DNA from: Photobacterium frigidiphilum
GTDB taxonomy: Bacteria > Pseudomonadota > Gammaproteobacteria > Enterobacterales > Vibrionaceae
DNA length: 64,000 nucleotides
Assembly: GCF_003025615.1 (NCBI RefSeq)
Contig: NZ_PYMJ01000012.1
Location: forward strand, 62,001 to 126,000
Reading direction: 5' to 3'
In this document: positions 9,024 to 18,394 of the stretch, piece by piece
Layout: the number at the start of each line of letters is the position of its first letter
Position numbering within the stretch: the first letter of the stretch is position 1
Translations under genes and position numbers: made by a program
Notes under the pieces: model-generated
What the model was told of the DNA's origin: nothing
Seen by the model: the letters and a program-made list of their open reading frames with translations, nothing else
Databases searched by the model: none

Positions 9024-10436
9024 ATGAAAAAGACCAAGATCGTATGTACGATTGGACCAAAAACTGAATCTGTAGAAATGCTGACTAAACTAGCTAACGC
9101 TGGTATGAACGTAATGCGTTTAAACTTCTCTCACGGTAACTTCGAAGAACACGGTCAACGTATCGTAAACCTACGTGAAGTAATGGCTGCATCTGCTCAG
9201 CCTCTAGCTATCTTGCTAGATACTAAAGGTCCTGAAATTCGTACTATCAAACTAGAAAATGGCGAAGATTTCGCTCTAGTTGCTGGTCAAGAATTCACAT
9301 TCACAACTGATATTACAGTTGTTGGCAACCAAGACTGCGTTGCAGTAACTTACCCAGGTTTCGCTAAAGACCTTACTAAAGGTAACATCATCCTTGTTGA
9401 TGATGGTCTTATCGAAATGGAAGTACTAGAAACAACTGAAACTGAAGTTAAGTGTAAAGTACTTAACAACGGTGACCTTGGTGAAAACAAAGGTGTTAAC
9501 CTACCTGGCGTTTCTGTAAAGCTTCCTGCTCTTTCTGAAAAAGATAAAGCAGACCTAGTATTCGGTTGTGAGCAAGGCGTTGATTTCGTTGCTGCATCTT
9601 TCATTCGTAAAGAAGATGATGTTAAAGAAATCCGTGCTCTACTTACTGCTAACGGTGGCGAGAAGATTCAAATCATCTCTAAAATCGAAAACCAGGAAGG
9701 CGTTGATAACTTTGACTCTATCCTAGAAGCTTCTGACGGTATCATGGTAGCTCGTGGCGACCTTGGTGTTGAAATCCCAGTAGAAGAAGTTATCTTTGCT
9801 CAGAAGATGATGATCGAGAAATGTAATCGCGCACGTAAAGTTGTTATCACTGCAACTCAAATGCTTGATTCTATGATTAAGAACCCACGTCCAACTCGCG
9901 CAGAAGCGGGTGACGTTGCGAACGCAATCATGGATGGTACAGATGCAGTAATGCTTTCTGGTGAATCAGCTAAGGGTAAATACCCAATTGAAGCTGTAAC
10001 TATCATGGCTCAAATCTGTAAGCGTACAGATTCAGTGTTAAAAGCAGAATTAGGTTCTCGTCTAGACAGCTCTCGTCTACGTATTACTGAAGCTGTATGT
10101 AAAGGCGCAGTAGACACTTCAGAGAAGCTAAATGCTCCTCTAATTATTGTTGCTACTGAAGCGGGTAAATCTGCACGCTCTATCCGTAAGTACTTCCCAA
10201 CAGCGAAAATTATTGCTGTAACTACAAACCAGAAAACAGCTGCTCAGCTTTGTCTAACGAAAGGTGTTACACCTATCGTTGTTGATGCTATCGACAGCAC
10301 TGATGCATTCTACAGTCGCGGTAAAGAGATCGCGCTAGAAACTGGTCTTGGCGCTAAAGGCGATATCGTTGTTATGGTATCTGGCGCACTAGTTCCTTCT
10401 GGTACAACTAACACAGCTTCTGTACACGTACTTTAA
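9024..10436 (+). CDS. pykF: Pyruvate kinase (PykF type)
   Basis: The enzyme converts phosphoenolpyruvate and ADP to pyruvate and ATP, the last step of glycolysis. The 470-residue protein starts [16 protein letters not shown] and contains the barrel motifs [10 protein letters not shown] and [11 protein letters not shown]. It has the catalytic-lysine strand [11 protein letters not shown] and the [16 protein letters not shown] signature. Its length equals E. coli PykF, the fructose-1,6-bisphosphate-activated isozyme. Codon use is strongly biased to highly expressed codons. GGAG lies about 11 nt before the ATG. A terminator with a TTCG loop follows. Confidence 0.96.
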   Translation: MKKTKIVCTIGPKTESVEMLTKLANAGMNVMRLNFSHGNFEEHGQRIVNLREVMAASAQPLAILLDTKGPEIRTIKLENGEDFALVAGQEFTFTTDITVVGNQDCVAVTYPGFAKDLTKGNIILVDDGLIEMEVLETTETEVKCKVLNNGDLGENKGVNLPGVSVKLPALSEKDKADLVFGCEQGVDFVAASFIRKEDDVKEIRALLTANGGEKIQIISKIENQEGVDNFDSILEASDGIMVARGDLGVEIPVEEVIFAQKMMIEKCNRARKVVITATQMLDSMIKNPRPTRAEAGDVANAIMDGTDAVMLSGESAKGKYPIEAVTIMAQICKRTDSVLKAELGSRLDSSRLRITEAVCKGAVDTSEKLNAPLIIVATEAGKSARSIRKYFPTAKIIAVTTNQKTAAQLCLTKGVTPIVVDAIDSTDAFYSRGKEIALETGLGAKGDIVVMVSGALVPSGTTNTASVHVL

Positions 10437-10453
10437 GTCGTATACTGAGTTTT

Positions 10454-10480
10454 AAAATGGGAGCTTCGGCTCCCATTTTT
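10454..10480 (+). terminator. pykF intrinsic terminator
   Basis: AAAATGGGAGC and GCTCCCATTTT pair around a TTCG tetraloop, followed by T residues. Classical form. Confidence 0.93.
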
Positions 10481-10775
10481 GTATCTGGCGTCTGATAAAG
10501 CATCGAATACTCACACTTTTCTATATCCTCCCTATCCGCATTTACTCACAAATTCATCTTTTCTATATCGCACCCTAACCTCATAAATCGTATACTTCAT
10601 AATAAGCAGATACTTCTAAGGTATAAATCGTCACTCGCTGGTATTACAATTTCCACCAGAGCGACTAGCCTAATAAGTAATACTTTCTTGCTGACTAATA
10701 TTCATCGAAATATCCTATGCAAATGAAAACTCATACTTAGCATTAGGGAATAACAATAAAAATGAGAGGAATTTA

Positions 10776-11429
10776 GTGTCTAGCCCTACTTTGACTAATA
10801 AAATTATGGAAGTTATACGACAAGATATTCTGCTTGGAGAGCTTTCTCCGGGCCAAAAGCTTGTCGTTGCCGACTTAAAAGCACGCTATAACGTCGGAGC
10901 CTCACCCATTCGCGAAGCGCTGGTTCAATTGTCATGGAAAAAATACGTCAAATTCGCCCCTCAAAAAGGCTGCTGGGTTGCCCCCATTTCGGTAGATGAA
11001 CTTGAAGATCTGTTTGAGACTAATCTGATTTTATCTCGCGTATTATTAGAACGAGCAATCATCAATGGTGACGAGGCATGGGAACTCAATATTCTCACTA
11101 CCTATCACAAGTTAAGCAAAATAAATCCTGCGGCATCAGACGTTGATTTTACAGAATGGGAAGATCGGCACAGTGAATTCCACCTCGCTTTACTTGCGGG
11201 CAGCCAATCACCGGTAATGCTGGAACTATATCGTGAAGTTTATGAGCAAATTGAACGTTACCGTCACGTCTGGGTAAGCCGCAATCGCCACTATGAAGAG
11301 CGTTATCATGATAATGGTGAACATGACGCGATGATGAAAGCTGTGCTAGGGCGAGATACACAACGGGCACTCGATTTACTTAATAATCACTTTAAGCGAG
11401 CTGTCGAAATCATTAAAGCATACATCTAA
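10776..11429 (+). CDS. GntR-family transcriptional regulator (FCD type)
   Basis: This 217-residue DNA-binding regulator has a winged helix-turn-helix at about residues 5-72 (LSPGQKLVVADLKARYNVG, then SPIREALVQL). A helical FCD effector domain (about 80-210) follows, with metal- or ligand-binding residues typical of the group (D149/H153-like pattern, WEDRHSEFH). FCD regulators usually sense small organic acids. No adjacent catabolic operon points to a ligand, so the target is unknown. The start is GTG at 10776, supported by GAGAGGA five bases upstream. A terminator follows. Confidence 0.85.
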   Translation: MSSPTLTNKIMEVIRQDILLGELSPGQKLVVADLKARYNVGASPIREALVQLSWKKYVKFAPQKGCWVAPISVDELEDLFETNLILSRVLLERAIINGDEAWELNILTTYHKLSKINPAASDVDFTEWEDRHSEFHLALLAGSQSPVMLELYREVYEQIERYRHVWVSRNRHYEERYHDNGEHDAMMKAVLGRDTQRALDLLNNHFKRAVEIIKAYI

Positions 11430-11467
11430 TTCTTATATCGATTGCCATTTAACGGACACCGATAGAT

Positions 11468-11496
11468 AAAGCTCGATCTCCATGATCGAGCTTTCT
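11468..11496 (+). terminator. Terminator after the GntR gene
   Basis: AAAGCTCGATC (11468-11478) pairs perfectly with GATCGAGCTTT (11484-11494) around a TCCAT loop. The T tract is short. Confidence 0.75.
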
Positions 11497-11541
11497 GCAA
11501 CCGAACTTCATCACCGTTACATACATTCATCAAATAGGCAG

Positions 11542-11673
11542 CTACCAGCCAAAAATTTCCTTATGATGCGTATTCAATAGAAGTACTGCGAGTAGAAAAT
11601 AAATCGCACTCACCTTAAAACCAAGTATCAATAAACACAGGCTCATAAATCGCACTAGAAATTTGTTTACCAT
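11542..11673 (-). CDS. Small single-span membrane protein, unknown function
   Basis: A 43-codon frame starts at ATG 11673 with a perfect AGGAGG (11681-11686) 7 nt upstream, one of the best ribosome binding sites in the window. It encodes a basic N-terminus (MVNKFLVRF), then a continuous hydrophobic stretch of about 25 residues (MSLCLLILGF to LLAVLLLN), and a short polar tail ending EIFGW. It looks like a small inner-membrane protein. It stands alone between the GntR gene and ilvH on the minus strand, with a perfect palindrome about 85 nt upstream. No family was recognised. Expression is not proven. Confidence 0.6.
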   Translation of the reverse strand: MVNKFLVRFMSLCLLILGFKVSAIYFLLAVLLLNTHHKEIFGW

Positions 11674-11757
11674 TATCAATCCTCCTCTATAAGCAAGAAT
11701 CCTTTCGCACTAACCTCTCTGCATTCCATGTACCAAGATTTAATCAATACAGAGTCA

Positions 11758-11779
11758 CTATTAGACTTTAGTCTAATAG
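11758..11779. promoter_or_regulatory. Perfect palindrome, possible operator
   Basis: CTATTAGACT (11758-11767) and AGTCTAATAG (11770-11779) are exact inverted repeats around TT. The 22-bp site lies upstream of the 43-residue membrane protein gene and downstream of ilvH, which suits a dimeric repressor acting on the small gene. The binding protein is unknown. Confidence 0.5.
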
Positions 11780-11861
11780 ACGTACTTTGAGCACTGTTTG
11801 TATCAATATCACTACTTTTTCAACGGCTGAATCTTGAAACGTCAACATGCCCTAATGACAG

Positions 11862-11907
11862 GCAAAAAATAAGCCCGATATAGGGTTTACCTACATCAAG
11901 CTTATTT
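11862..11907 (-). terminator. Probable ilvIH terminator
   Basis: Read on the minus strand, AAATAAGC (11907-11900) pairs with GCTTATTT (11874-11867) across a long loop and runs into six T, about 20 bp after ilvH. Confidence 0.55.
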
Positions 11908-11925
11908 AGTACGTCTAATTTAATA

Positions 11926-12423
11926 TTATGCTTTTAGTGCGCGCTCTCCACGAGCAATACCGACAACACCACTCCGTGCTACTTCAACAATATCTGTAGC
12001 CTCGCTAACTGCAGCAATGAATGCATCTAACTTTTCACTCGTGCCTGCTAGCTGAATAGTGTAAATCTGGCTTGTAACATCAACAATTTGACCGCGGAAA
12101 ATATCTGCCGTACGTTTCACTTCAGCACGGGCAAAGCCACTCGCTTTCACCTTAACTAACATTAGCTCTCGCTCTAAATGTTCAGCTTCGGTTACATTAC
12201 TCACTTTCAAAATATCAATGAGCTTATGTAATTGCTTCTCAATTTGTTCATAAACAGCATCATCTTCAACATGAGTCGTAATGTTTAAACGTGATAATGT
12301 TGAATCGTCTGTCGGTGCAACAGTCAGTGTTTCAATGTTATAGCCACGCTGAGAGAACAGACCGACAACTCGAGAAAGTGCGCCGGGTTCATTTTCTAGT
12401 AATACCGATATAATTCTGCGCAT
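11926..12423 (-). CDS. ilvH: Acetolactate synthase III small regulatory subunit
   Basis: IlvH binds the catalytic subunit IlvI and gives valine feedback inhibition of acetolactate synthase, the first common step of Val/Leu/Ile synthesis. Starting at [19 protein letters not shown] gives 165 residues (E. coli 163). The longer frame upstream lies inside ilvI. An ACT domain occupies about residues 4-78 and a second ACT-like domain follows. The start overlaps the ilvI stop codon as TAATG, with GGAGAGA upstream, so translation is probably coupled. Confidence 0.96.
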   Translation of the reverse strand: MRRIISVLLENEPGALSRVVGLFSQRGYNIETLTVAPTDDSTLSRLNITTHVEDDAVYEQIEKQLHKLIDILKVSNVTEAEHLERELMLVKVKASGFARAEVKRTADIFRGQIVDVTSQIYTIQLAGTSEKLDAFIAAVSEATDIVEVARSGVVGIARGERALKA

Positions 12424-14141
12424 TATGTTCTCTCCGTTTTGCTTAACCACATTTCGCTCATTGAACCGCCACGGATCAACATTGGATATACATGCTCGGT
12501 TTCATCAATACTAATATCAACGAACACCAACTTATCTTTCATGGCTAGCGCTTTTTCCAACTCGCTATCCAGTTTCGCGGGATCTGAAATACGCACCCCA
12601 ACATGTCCGTAAGCTTCTGCGATTGCAGCAAAATCAGGCACTGAATCCATATACGAATGTGAGTGACGACCTTGATAAATCATATCTTGCCACTGTTTTA
12701 CCATACCAAGAAAACGGTTATTTAAGTTGATGATTTTAACAGGGATATCGTACTGAAGCGCCGTTGATAACTCTTGAATATTCATCTGAATACTACCGTC
12801 ACCAGTCACACAAACAACTTCTGCATCAGGTAAGGCAAATTTCACCCCCATGGCAGCAGGAAGACCAAAGCCCATGGTGCCAAGGCCACCCGAATTAATC
12901 CAACGACGTGGTTTATCAAATGGATAATACAATGCTGCAAACATCTGGTGCTGGCCAACATCAGAGGCAACATATGCATCGCCATTGGTTAACTTATAAA
13001 GCGATTCAATAACCTGCTGAGGCTTAATACGCTCGTTATTACTTTCATAACTTAAACACTTACGTGAACGCCATGACTCAAGATCTGCCCACCAACTCGC
13101 TATCGCCTCTTGGTCATTACTGCTCTCTTGCTCATCGAGCATTTTAAGCATGCAATCTAGAACCGTTTCTGCAGAGCCTACAATCGGAATATCCACCGCG
13201 ATGGTTTTTGAGATAGAAGATGGATCGATATCGATGTGCATGATCGTGGCATTTGGACAATATTTATCAACATTGTTCGTTGTTCGATCATCAAAACGAA
13301 CACCAATACCAAAGATCAAATCCGCATTATGCATCGCCATATTAGCTTCGTATGTACCGTGCATGCCTAACATGCCAAGACAGTTTTTATGCGTACCTGG
13401 GAATGCACCTAACCCCATCAGTGTATTAACGACAGGAAGATTCAGCGATTCTGCTAATTTTAAGATTTGCTGATCACATTCAGAAATAACAGCACCGCCA
13501 CCAACATACAGAACAGGCTTCTTCGCAGATAATAGTGCTTTTAGACCACGCTTAATCTGACCTTTGTGCCCTTGCGTTGTTGGGTTATACGAACGCATCG
13601 CAATCGATTCTGGATATTGATAAGGGTAAGTTTCAGCTGGGTTCAGCATATCTTTAGGGATATCGATAACAACAGGACCAGGGCGGCCGCTAGAGGCTAT
13701 ATAAAAAGCTTTTTTGATAATCTCAGGGATATCTTCAGCTTTTTTAACTAAGAAGCTGTGCTTCACAACAGGTCGAGAAATACCTACCATGTCACACTCT
13801 TGGAAGGCATCATTACCAATCAAGTTACTCATAACCTGACCAGAAAAAACAACCATAGGGATAGAATCCATGTAGGCCGTCGCAATACCAGTGATTGCAT
13901 TCGTCGCACCAGGGCCTGATGTAACAAGCACTACACCCACATCACCTGTAGCACGAGCATAACCATCTGCCATGTGTACAGCAGCTTGCTCGTGGCGGAC
14001 GAGTACGTGTTCGATATCACTCTTCTCATGCAGAGCATCGTAAATATCCAGTACTGAGCCACCAGGGTATCCGAAGATATGCTTTACGCCTTGATCGATC
14101 ATTGAACGAACGATCATGTCTGCGCCAGACAACATTTCCAT
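12423..14141 (-). CDS. ilvI: Acetolactate synthase III large catalytic subunit
   Basis: This thiamine-diphosphate enzyme condenses two pyruvates to acetolactate, or pyruvate with 2-ketobutyrate. The 572 residues match E. coli IlvI in length and begin [18 protein letters not shown]. The catalytic glutamate is E51 in [13 protein letters not shown]. The ThDP-Mg motif runs from GDGS (447-450) to NN (474-475). An FAD-like central domain is intact. A GGAG sequence precedes the ATG. The operon order ilvIH, with leuO nearby, parallels E. coli, where Lrp and LeuO act on the long upstream region. Confidence 0.97.
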   Translation of the reverse strand: MEMLSGADMIVRSMIDQGVKHIFGYPGGSVLDIYDALHEKSDIEHVLVRHEQAAVHMADGYARATGDVGVVLVTSGPGATNAITGIATAYMDSIPMVVFSGQVMSNLIGNDAFQECDMVGISRPVVKHSFLVKKAEDIPEIIKKAFYIASSGRPGPVVIDIPKDMLNPAETYPYQYPESIAMRSYNPTTQGHKGQIKRGLKALLSAKKPVLYVGGGAVISECDQQILKLAESLNLPVVNTLMGLGAFPGTHKNCLGMLGMHGTYEANMAMHNADLIFGIGVRFDDRTTNNVDKYCPNATIMHIDIDPSSISKTIAVDIPIVGSAETVLDCMLKMLDEQESSNDQEAIASWWADLESWRSRKCLSYESNNERIKPQQVIESLYKLTNGDAYVASDVGQHQMFAALYYPFDKPRRWINSGGLGTMGFGLPAAMGVKFALPDAEVVCVTGDGSIQMNIQELSTALQYDIPVKIINLNNRFLGMVKQWQDMIYQGRHSHSYMDSVPDFAAIAEAYGHVGVRISDPAKLDSELEKALAMKDKLVFVDISIDETEHVYPMLIRGGSMSEMWLSKTERT

Positions 14142-14168
14142 ATTCTGTCTCCAGGTTGATTACACCCT

Positions 14169-14299
14169 CCCGTATAGCTAATTACTTTCAACACACTCTT
14201 TTGCTATTTACGTCAACGACTACGACATCCTATTAGAAACGTTGTAACGGTAATCGCACTGTAAAGCCTGTTTATGGTGTAAATAATGAGCTATACGGG
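14169..14299 (-). promoter_or_regulatory. ilvI upstream region with long-range inverted repeat
   Basis: CCCGTATAGCT (14169-14179) and AGCTATACGGG (14289-14299) are perfect 11-bp complements 109 bp apart in the ilvI upstream region. Short flanking CACC/GGTG matches extend them. If both are transcribed they could pair in the leader; as DNA they could be paired operator half-regions. No leader peptide was found. The rest of the gap to 14650 is AT-rich with nothing recognisable. Confidence 0.4.
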
Positions 14300-14650
14300 G
14301 TGATATAACATAGTTAGGGCTTATTTTTAGCCTAAATTGAAATCATCATTTTTTCATTCTATGCGAACGACCACTATCAATAACAAGTTATCGTTACCCG
14401 CAACAACTGTAACGCTTTTTTAGCAATTAAGTCTATCGGTGAAAGTGACTTCACATCATTGCTCTATAAGTTAGTTAATTTCACTGTATTCATTTCAATT
14501 AACGATCTAAAAACAGACCTTATAAACTGTAATAGATTATAAATTTAGTGAATAACGCTTTTAGGAAAGTTGTTTCGGGGAATAAGATATTGAAAAATTA
14601 GTCGTATCGCAGAGGGGCTGTTTATTCAGTTACCATAACGCAGATACAAC

Positions 14651-14673
14651 AAAGGAGCCTTTCGGCTCCTTTA
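14651..14673 (-). terminator. Terminator of the acyl-CoA synthetase gene
   Basis: AAAGGAGCC and GGCTCCTTT pair around a 4-nt loop, just after the gene's stop codon on the minus strand. The T tract is weak. Confidence 0.65.
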
Positions 14674-14692
14674 TGTGAATAAATAATGGCGT

Positions 14693-16507
14693 TTACTTGT
14701 TGGCTTTTCGATGGCTCTCTTCGTACATACGCTCAATTTCTTGATGGTAGCGATCATGAATCACTTTACGACGCAATTTTTGCGTTGGTGTAAGTTCACC
14801 TTTATCCATTGAGAAAGCCTTAGGTAGCAAGGTGATTTTTTTCACTTGCTCAAATCGTGCTAAATCTTTTTGTAGCTCTACAACACGTTTTTCAATTAGC
14901 TCAACAATTTGGCTATTTTTAACCAATTCAAGACGGTCTTTATACTTAATATTCAGCTCTCGAGCGTGCTCTTCCAGCGTATCAAAACAAGGGACAATCA
15001 AGGCAGATACAAATTTTCGGGTATCTGCAATAACAGCGATTTGCTCAATGAAATGATCTTTGCCGATGGCACCTTCAATCACTTGTGGTGCAATATATTT
15101 ACCACCAGACGTTTTCATCAACTCTTTAATGCGGTCGGTAATAAATAAGTTACCTTGCTCATCAAAATGACCCGCATCACCGGTTTTAAGAAAGCCATCT
15201 TCAGTGAAGTTCTTCGCCGTTTCTTCTGGCATATTATAATAGCCGCGCATCACCATTGGGCCACGCACGAGTATTTCGTTATTTTCGCCGATCTTAATTT
15301 CAGCACCAGGCATAGCCATGCCAATTGAATCAGGATTAAAACACTGATCATCCCAGCACGATACTGTTGCCGTTGTCTCGGTCATACCGTAACCAAGTTT
15401 CACGTTAATCCCGATAGCATGGAAAAAGCGCCCAATGCTTTCATCAAGTTTAGCACCACCACATGGCATGAATTTGATGTTCCCACCCAGAATATCGCGT
15501 AATTTTGCCAACACGAGCTTATTGGCAAGATTATGACTCATGGTGAGTAATTTCGACGGCTGACGGTGTTCTTGATGACATACTGCCATACGTGCCCCCA
15601 TATTCACCGCCCAAGTAAAGACCAATTTACGGTGAAAGGGTGCACGAGATACTTTGTCATGCACTGTCGAGTAAATTTTCTCATATACGCGTGGAACAGC
15701 AGCCATCACATTGGGTTTAACTTCTGCTAATGCTTCTTTCAGCTGATTAGTATCAGTTAAATAATGGTTTATCGCACCACGATGCAGAACATAAAACGTC
15801 CATGCTCGTTCAAAGACATGCGATAAAGGCAGAAAACATAAAGACGTATCGCCTTCATCTAACGACAGGTTCTGATCATGCCCGACTAACTGAGCTGCAA
15901 TGTTAGCGTAATCAAGCATGACACCTTTTGGCGTACCTGTTGTGCCTGAGGTATAAATCAGCGTCAGCAAGTCATCCATCGCGGTGTCATTAAGACGCTG
16001 CTGAAGTTCAGCCTCCAGCTCTGGAGTAGCAGTACGAAGGAAATCATTAAAGCTGCATACTAGAGAATTATCAGGTAGCACCAAATCATCAGATAAAGTG
16101 ACAATACGCTCTAATTTCGGACACCCTTCGGCAATACCAATCGCGGCATCAAGTTGCGCTTGTTCACCAACAAATAAGATACGGACATCGGCATCATTAA
16201 GCACATACGCTGCTTGCTGAGGTGTATTCGTCGGATAGATAGGAACAATAACACAGCGGTTATAAAGCGCGGCAAAGTCAGTCACCGTCCAACGGGGCAT
16301 GTTGTTAGAGAAAATGGCGACTTTATCTTGGACATTCATACCATGAGCCAGCATTGCAATTGCTAGTTGCTGGATCTGCTCACCAAACTCATTCCAAGTT
16401 ATATCTTGCCATTGTTCCTGTGCCTGATGACGCAAAGCAACCTTATCGCCTAAACGAGCAACTTGGGTACGAATTCGGTTTACTATATGAAAGTCGTGTT
16501 CAGCCAT
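14693..16507 (-). CDS. Long-chain acyl-CoA synthetase (AMP-forming)
   Basis: This member of the adenylate-forming superfamily activates a fatty acid with ATP to an acyl-AMP and then acyl-CoA. The 604 residues carry the nucleotide-binding loop [11 protein letters not shown] at 185-195, the GYGMTETTA motif, and a C-terminal [11 protein letters not shown] block followed by the lid lysine region. Size and motifs fit the FAA1/FadD15-like long-chain group rather than E. coli FadD. It is a single gene between ilvIH and leuO, as in V. cholerae. A palindrome just upstream of the start may control it. Chain-length preference cannot be read from the sequence. Confidence 0.9.
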   Translation of the reverse strand: MAEHDFHIVNRIRTQVARLGDKVALRHQAQEQWQDITWNEFGEQIQQLAIAMLAHGMNVQDKVAIFSNNMPRWTVTDFAALYNRCVIVPIYPTNTPQQAAYVLNDADVRILFVGEQAQLDAAIGIAEGCPKLERIVTLSDDLVLPDNSLVCSFNDFLRTATPELEAELQQRLNDTAMDDLLTLIYTSGTTGTPKGVMLDYANIAAQLVGHDQNLSLDEGDTSLCFLPLSHVFERAWTFYVLHRGAINHYLTDTNQLKEALAEVKPNVMAAVPRVYEKIYSTVHDKVSRAPFHRKLVFTWAVNMGARMAVCHQEHRQPSKLLTMSHNLANKLVLAKLRDILGGNIKFMPCGGAKLDESIGRFFHAIGINVKLGYGMTETTATVSCWDDQCFNPDSIGMAMPGAEIKIGENNEILVRGPMVMRGYYNMPEETAKNFTEDGFLKTGDAGHFDEQGNLFITDRIKELMKTSGGKYIAPQVIEGAIGKDHFIEQIAVIADTRKFVSALIVPCFDTLEEHARELNIKYKDRLELVKNSQIVELIEKRVVELQKDLARFEQVKKITLLPKAFSMDKGELTPTQKLRRKVIHDRYHQEIERMYEESHRKANK

Positions 16508-16524
16508 AACTACCTATCCATTCT

Positions 16525-16542
16525 AGCTTACACTTGTAAGCT
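16525..16542 (-). promoter_or_regulatory. FabR-like palindromic operator
   Basis: The 18-bp site AGCTTACACTTGTAAGCT is a perfect inverted repeat about 18 bp upstream of the acyl-CoA synthetase start. It fits the AGCnTACA-N2-TGTnnGCT pattern I recall for E. coli FabR (YijC) sites. The inverted copy ACAAGTGTAAG recurs at 16679-16689. Assignment to FabR or another TetR-type fatty-acid regulator is inferred. Confidence 0.5.
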
Positions 16543-16811
16543 CACTTGAGTTTTGAAGTCTACAGTTGGTGTAAAAAAAGGCAACCATAAAGGGATATAT
16601 TTTATTTTTTATGTAGTTTTGATCTCAGTAGTAACCCTTGTCAGTACAGGCTTTATACGAGTTTTTAATAGAAATTAAACAAGTGTAAGAAAGTGCAACA
16701 AACTAAGAATATAAGCCGATGTTAAAACACAGCATAAGATTCATTATTCATTTAAGTTTAGCGGGAATATAAGATGAAAAAGAAATGACTACGGACTGTT
16801 AAGGGTAAAAT
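16543..16811. other. Gene-free gap upstream of the acyl-CoA synthetase gene
   Basis: This AT-rich sequence holds the second ACAAGTGTAAG element (16679-16689) and probably the promoter for the minus-strand synthetase gene. No gene was seen. Confidence 0.45.
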
Positions 16812-16837
16812 AAAAAAACCGACTTTCGCCGGCTTTA
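16812..16837 (-). terminator. leuO terminator
   Basis: On the minus strand AAGCCGGC pairs with GTCGGTTT (two wobble pairs) around GAAA, followed by a run of T, 23 bp after leuO. Confidence 0.75.
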
Positions 16838-16859
16838 TGTGATTCGGAAGAGAACAATA

Positions 16860-17816
16860 TTAAGCAGTCGTATCGCCACAAATACTTAATAACTGATCAC
16901 GCATCCAGATATGGCCTTTATCTTTTTGTGAAGACTCATGCCAGCTTAAGTAACCACTTACTGTTGCAGACTCAAATGGTAGCGGCAACACTTTAAGTTG
17001 TAGGTTTTCTGCAACTGATTCAGCTAACCAACGAGGGGCTACAGCCACTAATTCAGACTGACCAACCACATACATAATGTTGCTTAGGCTAGCGCCTTGG
17101 TAAGCTTGCTGACAAGAAACCAGCTTATTATAGATATGATCTGCAAACATCTTTACACCTGGCATCGACTTTAATACCGCATGCATTTCTGATGTAAATT
17201 CTGCTTCAGAAATACTGTCGCCAATACGTGGGTGGTTGCCTGCAGCAATCACAACAAGTTCATCGCTAAATAATTCTGTACTACAAAAGCCAGGTTCATC
17301 GAAGCGCACGTAATCAATAACAAAATCGATTTCTTGGTAACGCATTTTCTGTGTTAATTCTGCGTCGAGTTCCGCTTCAAGCTGCATACGAATGCTCGGT
17401 GCTTGCTCTGTTACATCACGGAAAATACGTGGCGCAAAACGCATATCTGATGGGCTACATAGCGCCAGCTTAAAAGTACGCGTTGATGTTTCTGGCGAAA
17501 AAATTGACGATGGTAATTCATTCTTCACCAATTGCAGTGCTTGGCGAATTGGACCAAATAATTGCTTTGCACGTTGTGTTGGCTGAATACCACGTCCATG
17601 ACGAATAAAGAGTTCATCGTTAAACATGACTTTAAGACGCGCAACCGCATTACTGACTGCAGGTTGAGACATTCCTAAATTATGAGCTGCTCTAGTAATA
17701 TTCTGCTCTTGCATAACAGCATCAAAAACAGTCAACAAATTAAGGTCAACACTTCTTAAATTTGATTCCATCGTGTAATTATCAGTAGGGTGAATAGAAG
17801 AGCTTCTACGCGTCAT
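16860..17816 (-). CDS. leuO: LysR-family regulator LeuO
   Basis: LeuO is a LysR-type global regulator and H-NS antagonist, best known from the leuABCD-ilvIH region. The 318-residue protein carries the diagnostic N-terminal block VDLNLLTVFDAVMQEQNIT followed by the winged helix (NLGMSQPAVSNAVARLK), nearly identical to E. coli LeuO. A substrate-binding domain fills the rest, ending LSWHESSQKDKGH, also LeuO-like. AGAGG lies 7 nt before the ATG. As in E. coli it is between ilvIH and the leu operon, but here three efflux genes separate it from leuL. Confidence 0.94.
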   Translation of the reverse strand: MTRRSSSIHPTDNYTMESNLRSVDLNLLTVFDAVMQEQNITRAAHNLGMSQPAVSNAVARLKVMFNDELFIRHGRGIQPTQRAKQLFGPIRQALQLVKNELPSSIFSPETSTRTFKLALCSPSDMRFAPRIFRDVTEQAPSIRMQLEAELDAELTQKMRYQEIDFVIDYVRFDEPGFCSTELFSDELVVIAAGNHPRIGDSISEAEFTSEMHAVLKSMPGVKMFADHIYNKLVSCQQAYQGASLSNIMYVVGQSELVAVAPRWLAESVAENLQLKVLPLPFESATVSGYLSWHESSQKDKGHIWMRDQLLSICGDTTA

Positions 17817-18302
17817 GTCTTGCCTCTAAAATAAATATACTGGGGCGCATTAGGAATGCCATTGCCTGAATTTTAAGAGCCAATAACTTACTCTCAAATA
17901 TGTTCCCCTCAGTAGGGATGCCCACAGTATTATTCAAATAGATTGATGAAACCAATACCCAATCTCATGCAAATGTAACCATCGATGAATAAGAATCTAA
18001 ATTCAGAATACAAACCAATATAATTCATGATGATAAGTGTGTTCTAAAAAGATCAAAAATAACTATAATTAATATAAATATATGCTTATAAGTGATTTTC
18101 TCTTTCTTTTTAACGAATTTAACAACAATTAAAAGCACCTTTTTCATCACTGCCACACTCATTAATAAGTGTCAGTTATTAATAATGAGCAATGAGAATT
18201 CCAAGTTAGCGGGTAGTTTTCTGTCATGTTTTCACTGACTACATCAGGAAAAATCACTTGCCTCCAGAGGTGTTTCCATAATTCATCACAGTGATATTAC
18301 TC
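17817..18302. other. Long AT-rich leuO upstream region
   Basis: Nearly 490 bp without a gene. A very AT-rich core near 18050-18140 has runs such as ATTAATATAAATATATG. In E. coli such DNA upstream of leuO is bound by H-NS and by LeuO itself; the same role here is inferred. An imperfect inverted repeat lies near 18170-18205. Confidence 0.45.
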
Positions 18303-18347
18303 CCCCATTTACATCAATCCCCCCCTTGCGCATTGATGTAAATGGGG
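18303..18347. repeat. 16-bp perfect inverted repeat with C-rich loop
   Basis: CCCCATTTACATCAAT (18303-18318) and ATTGATGTAAATGGGG (18332-18347) are perfect complements around a 13-nt loop containing seven C. It lies 40 bp past the RND gene. No T tract follows on either strand, so it is not a classical terminator. Confidence 0.7.
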
Positions 18348-18360
18348 ATGAAAACCTTCT

Positions 18361-18394
18361 CGGCTTAAGCTTGTTTTTATTGAGGCTTAAGCCG
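18361..18394 (-). terminator. Hairpin across the RND stop codon
   Basis: CGGCTTAAGC (18361-18370) and GCTTAAGCCG (18385-18394) pair perfectly. The second arm spans the RND stop codon. It may terminate or protect the efflux operon mRNA. No clear T tract follows. Confidence 0.5.
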
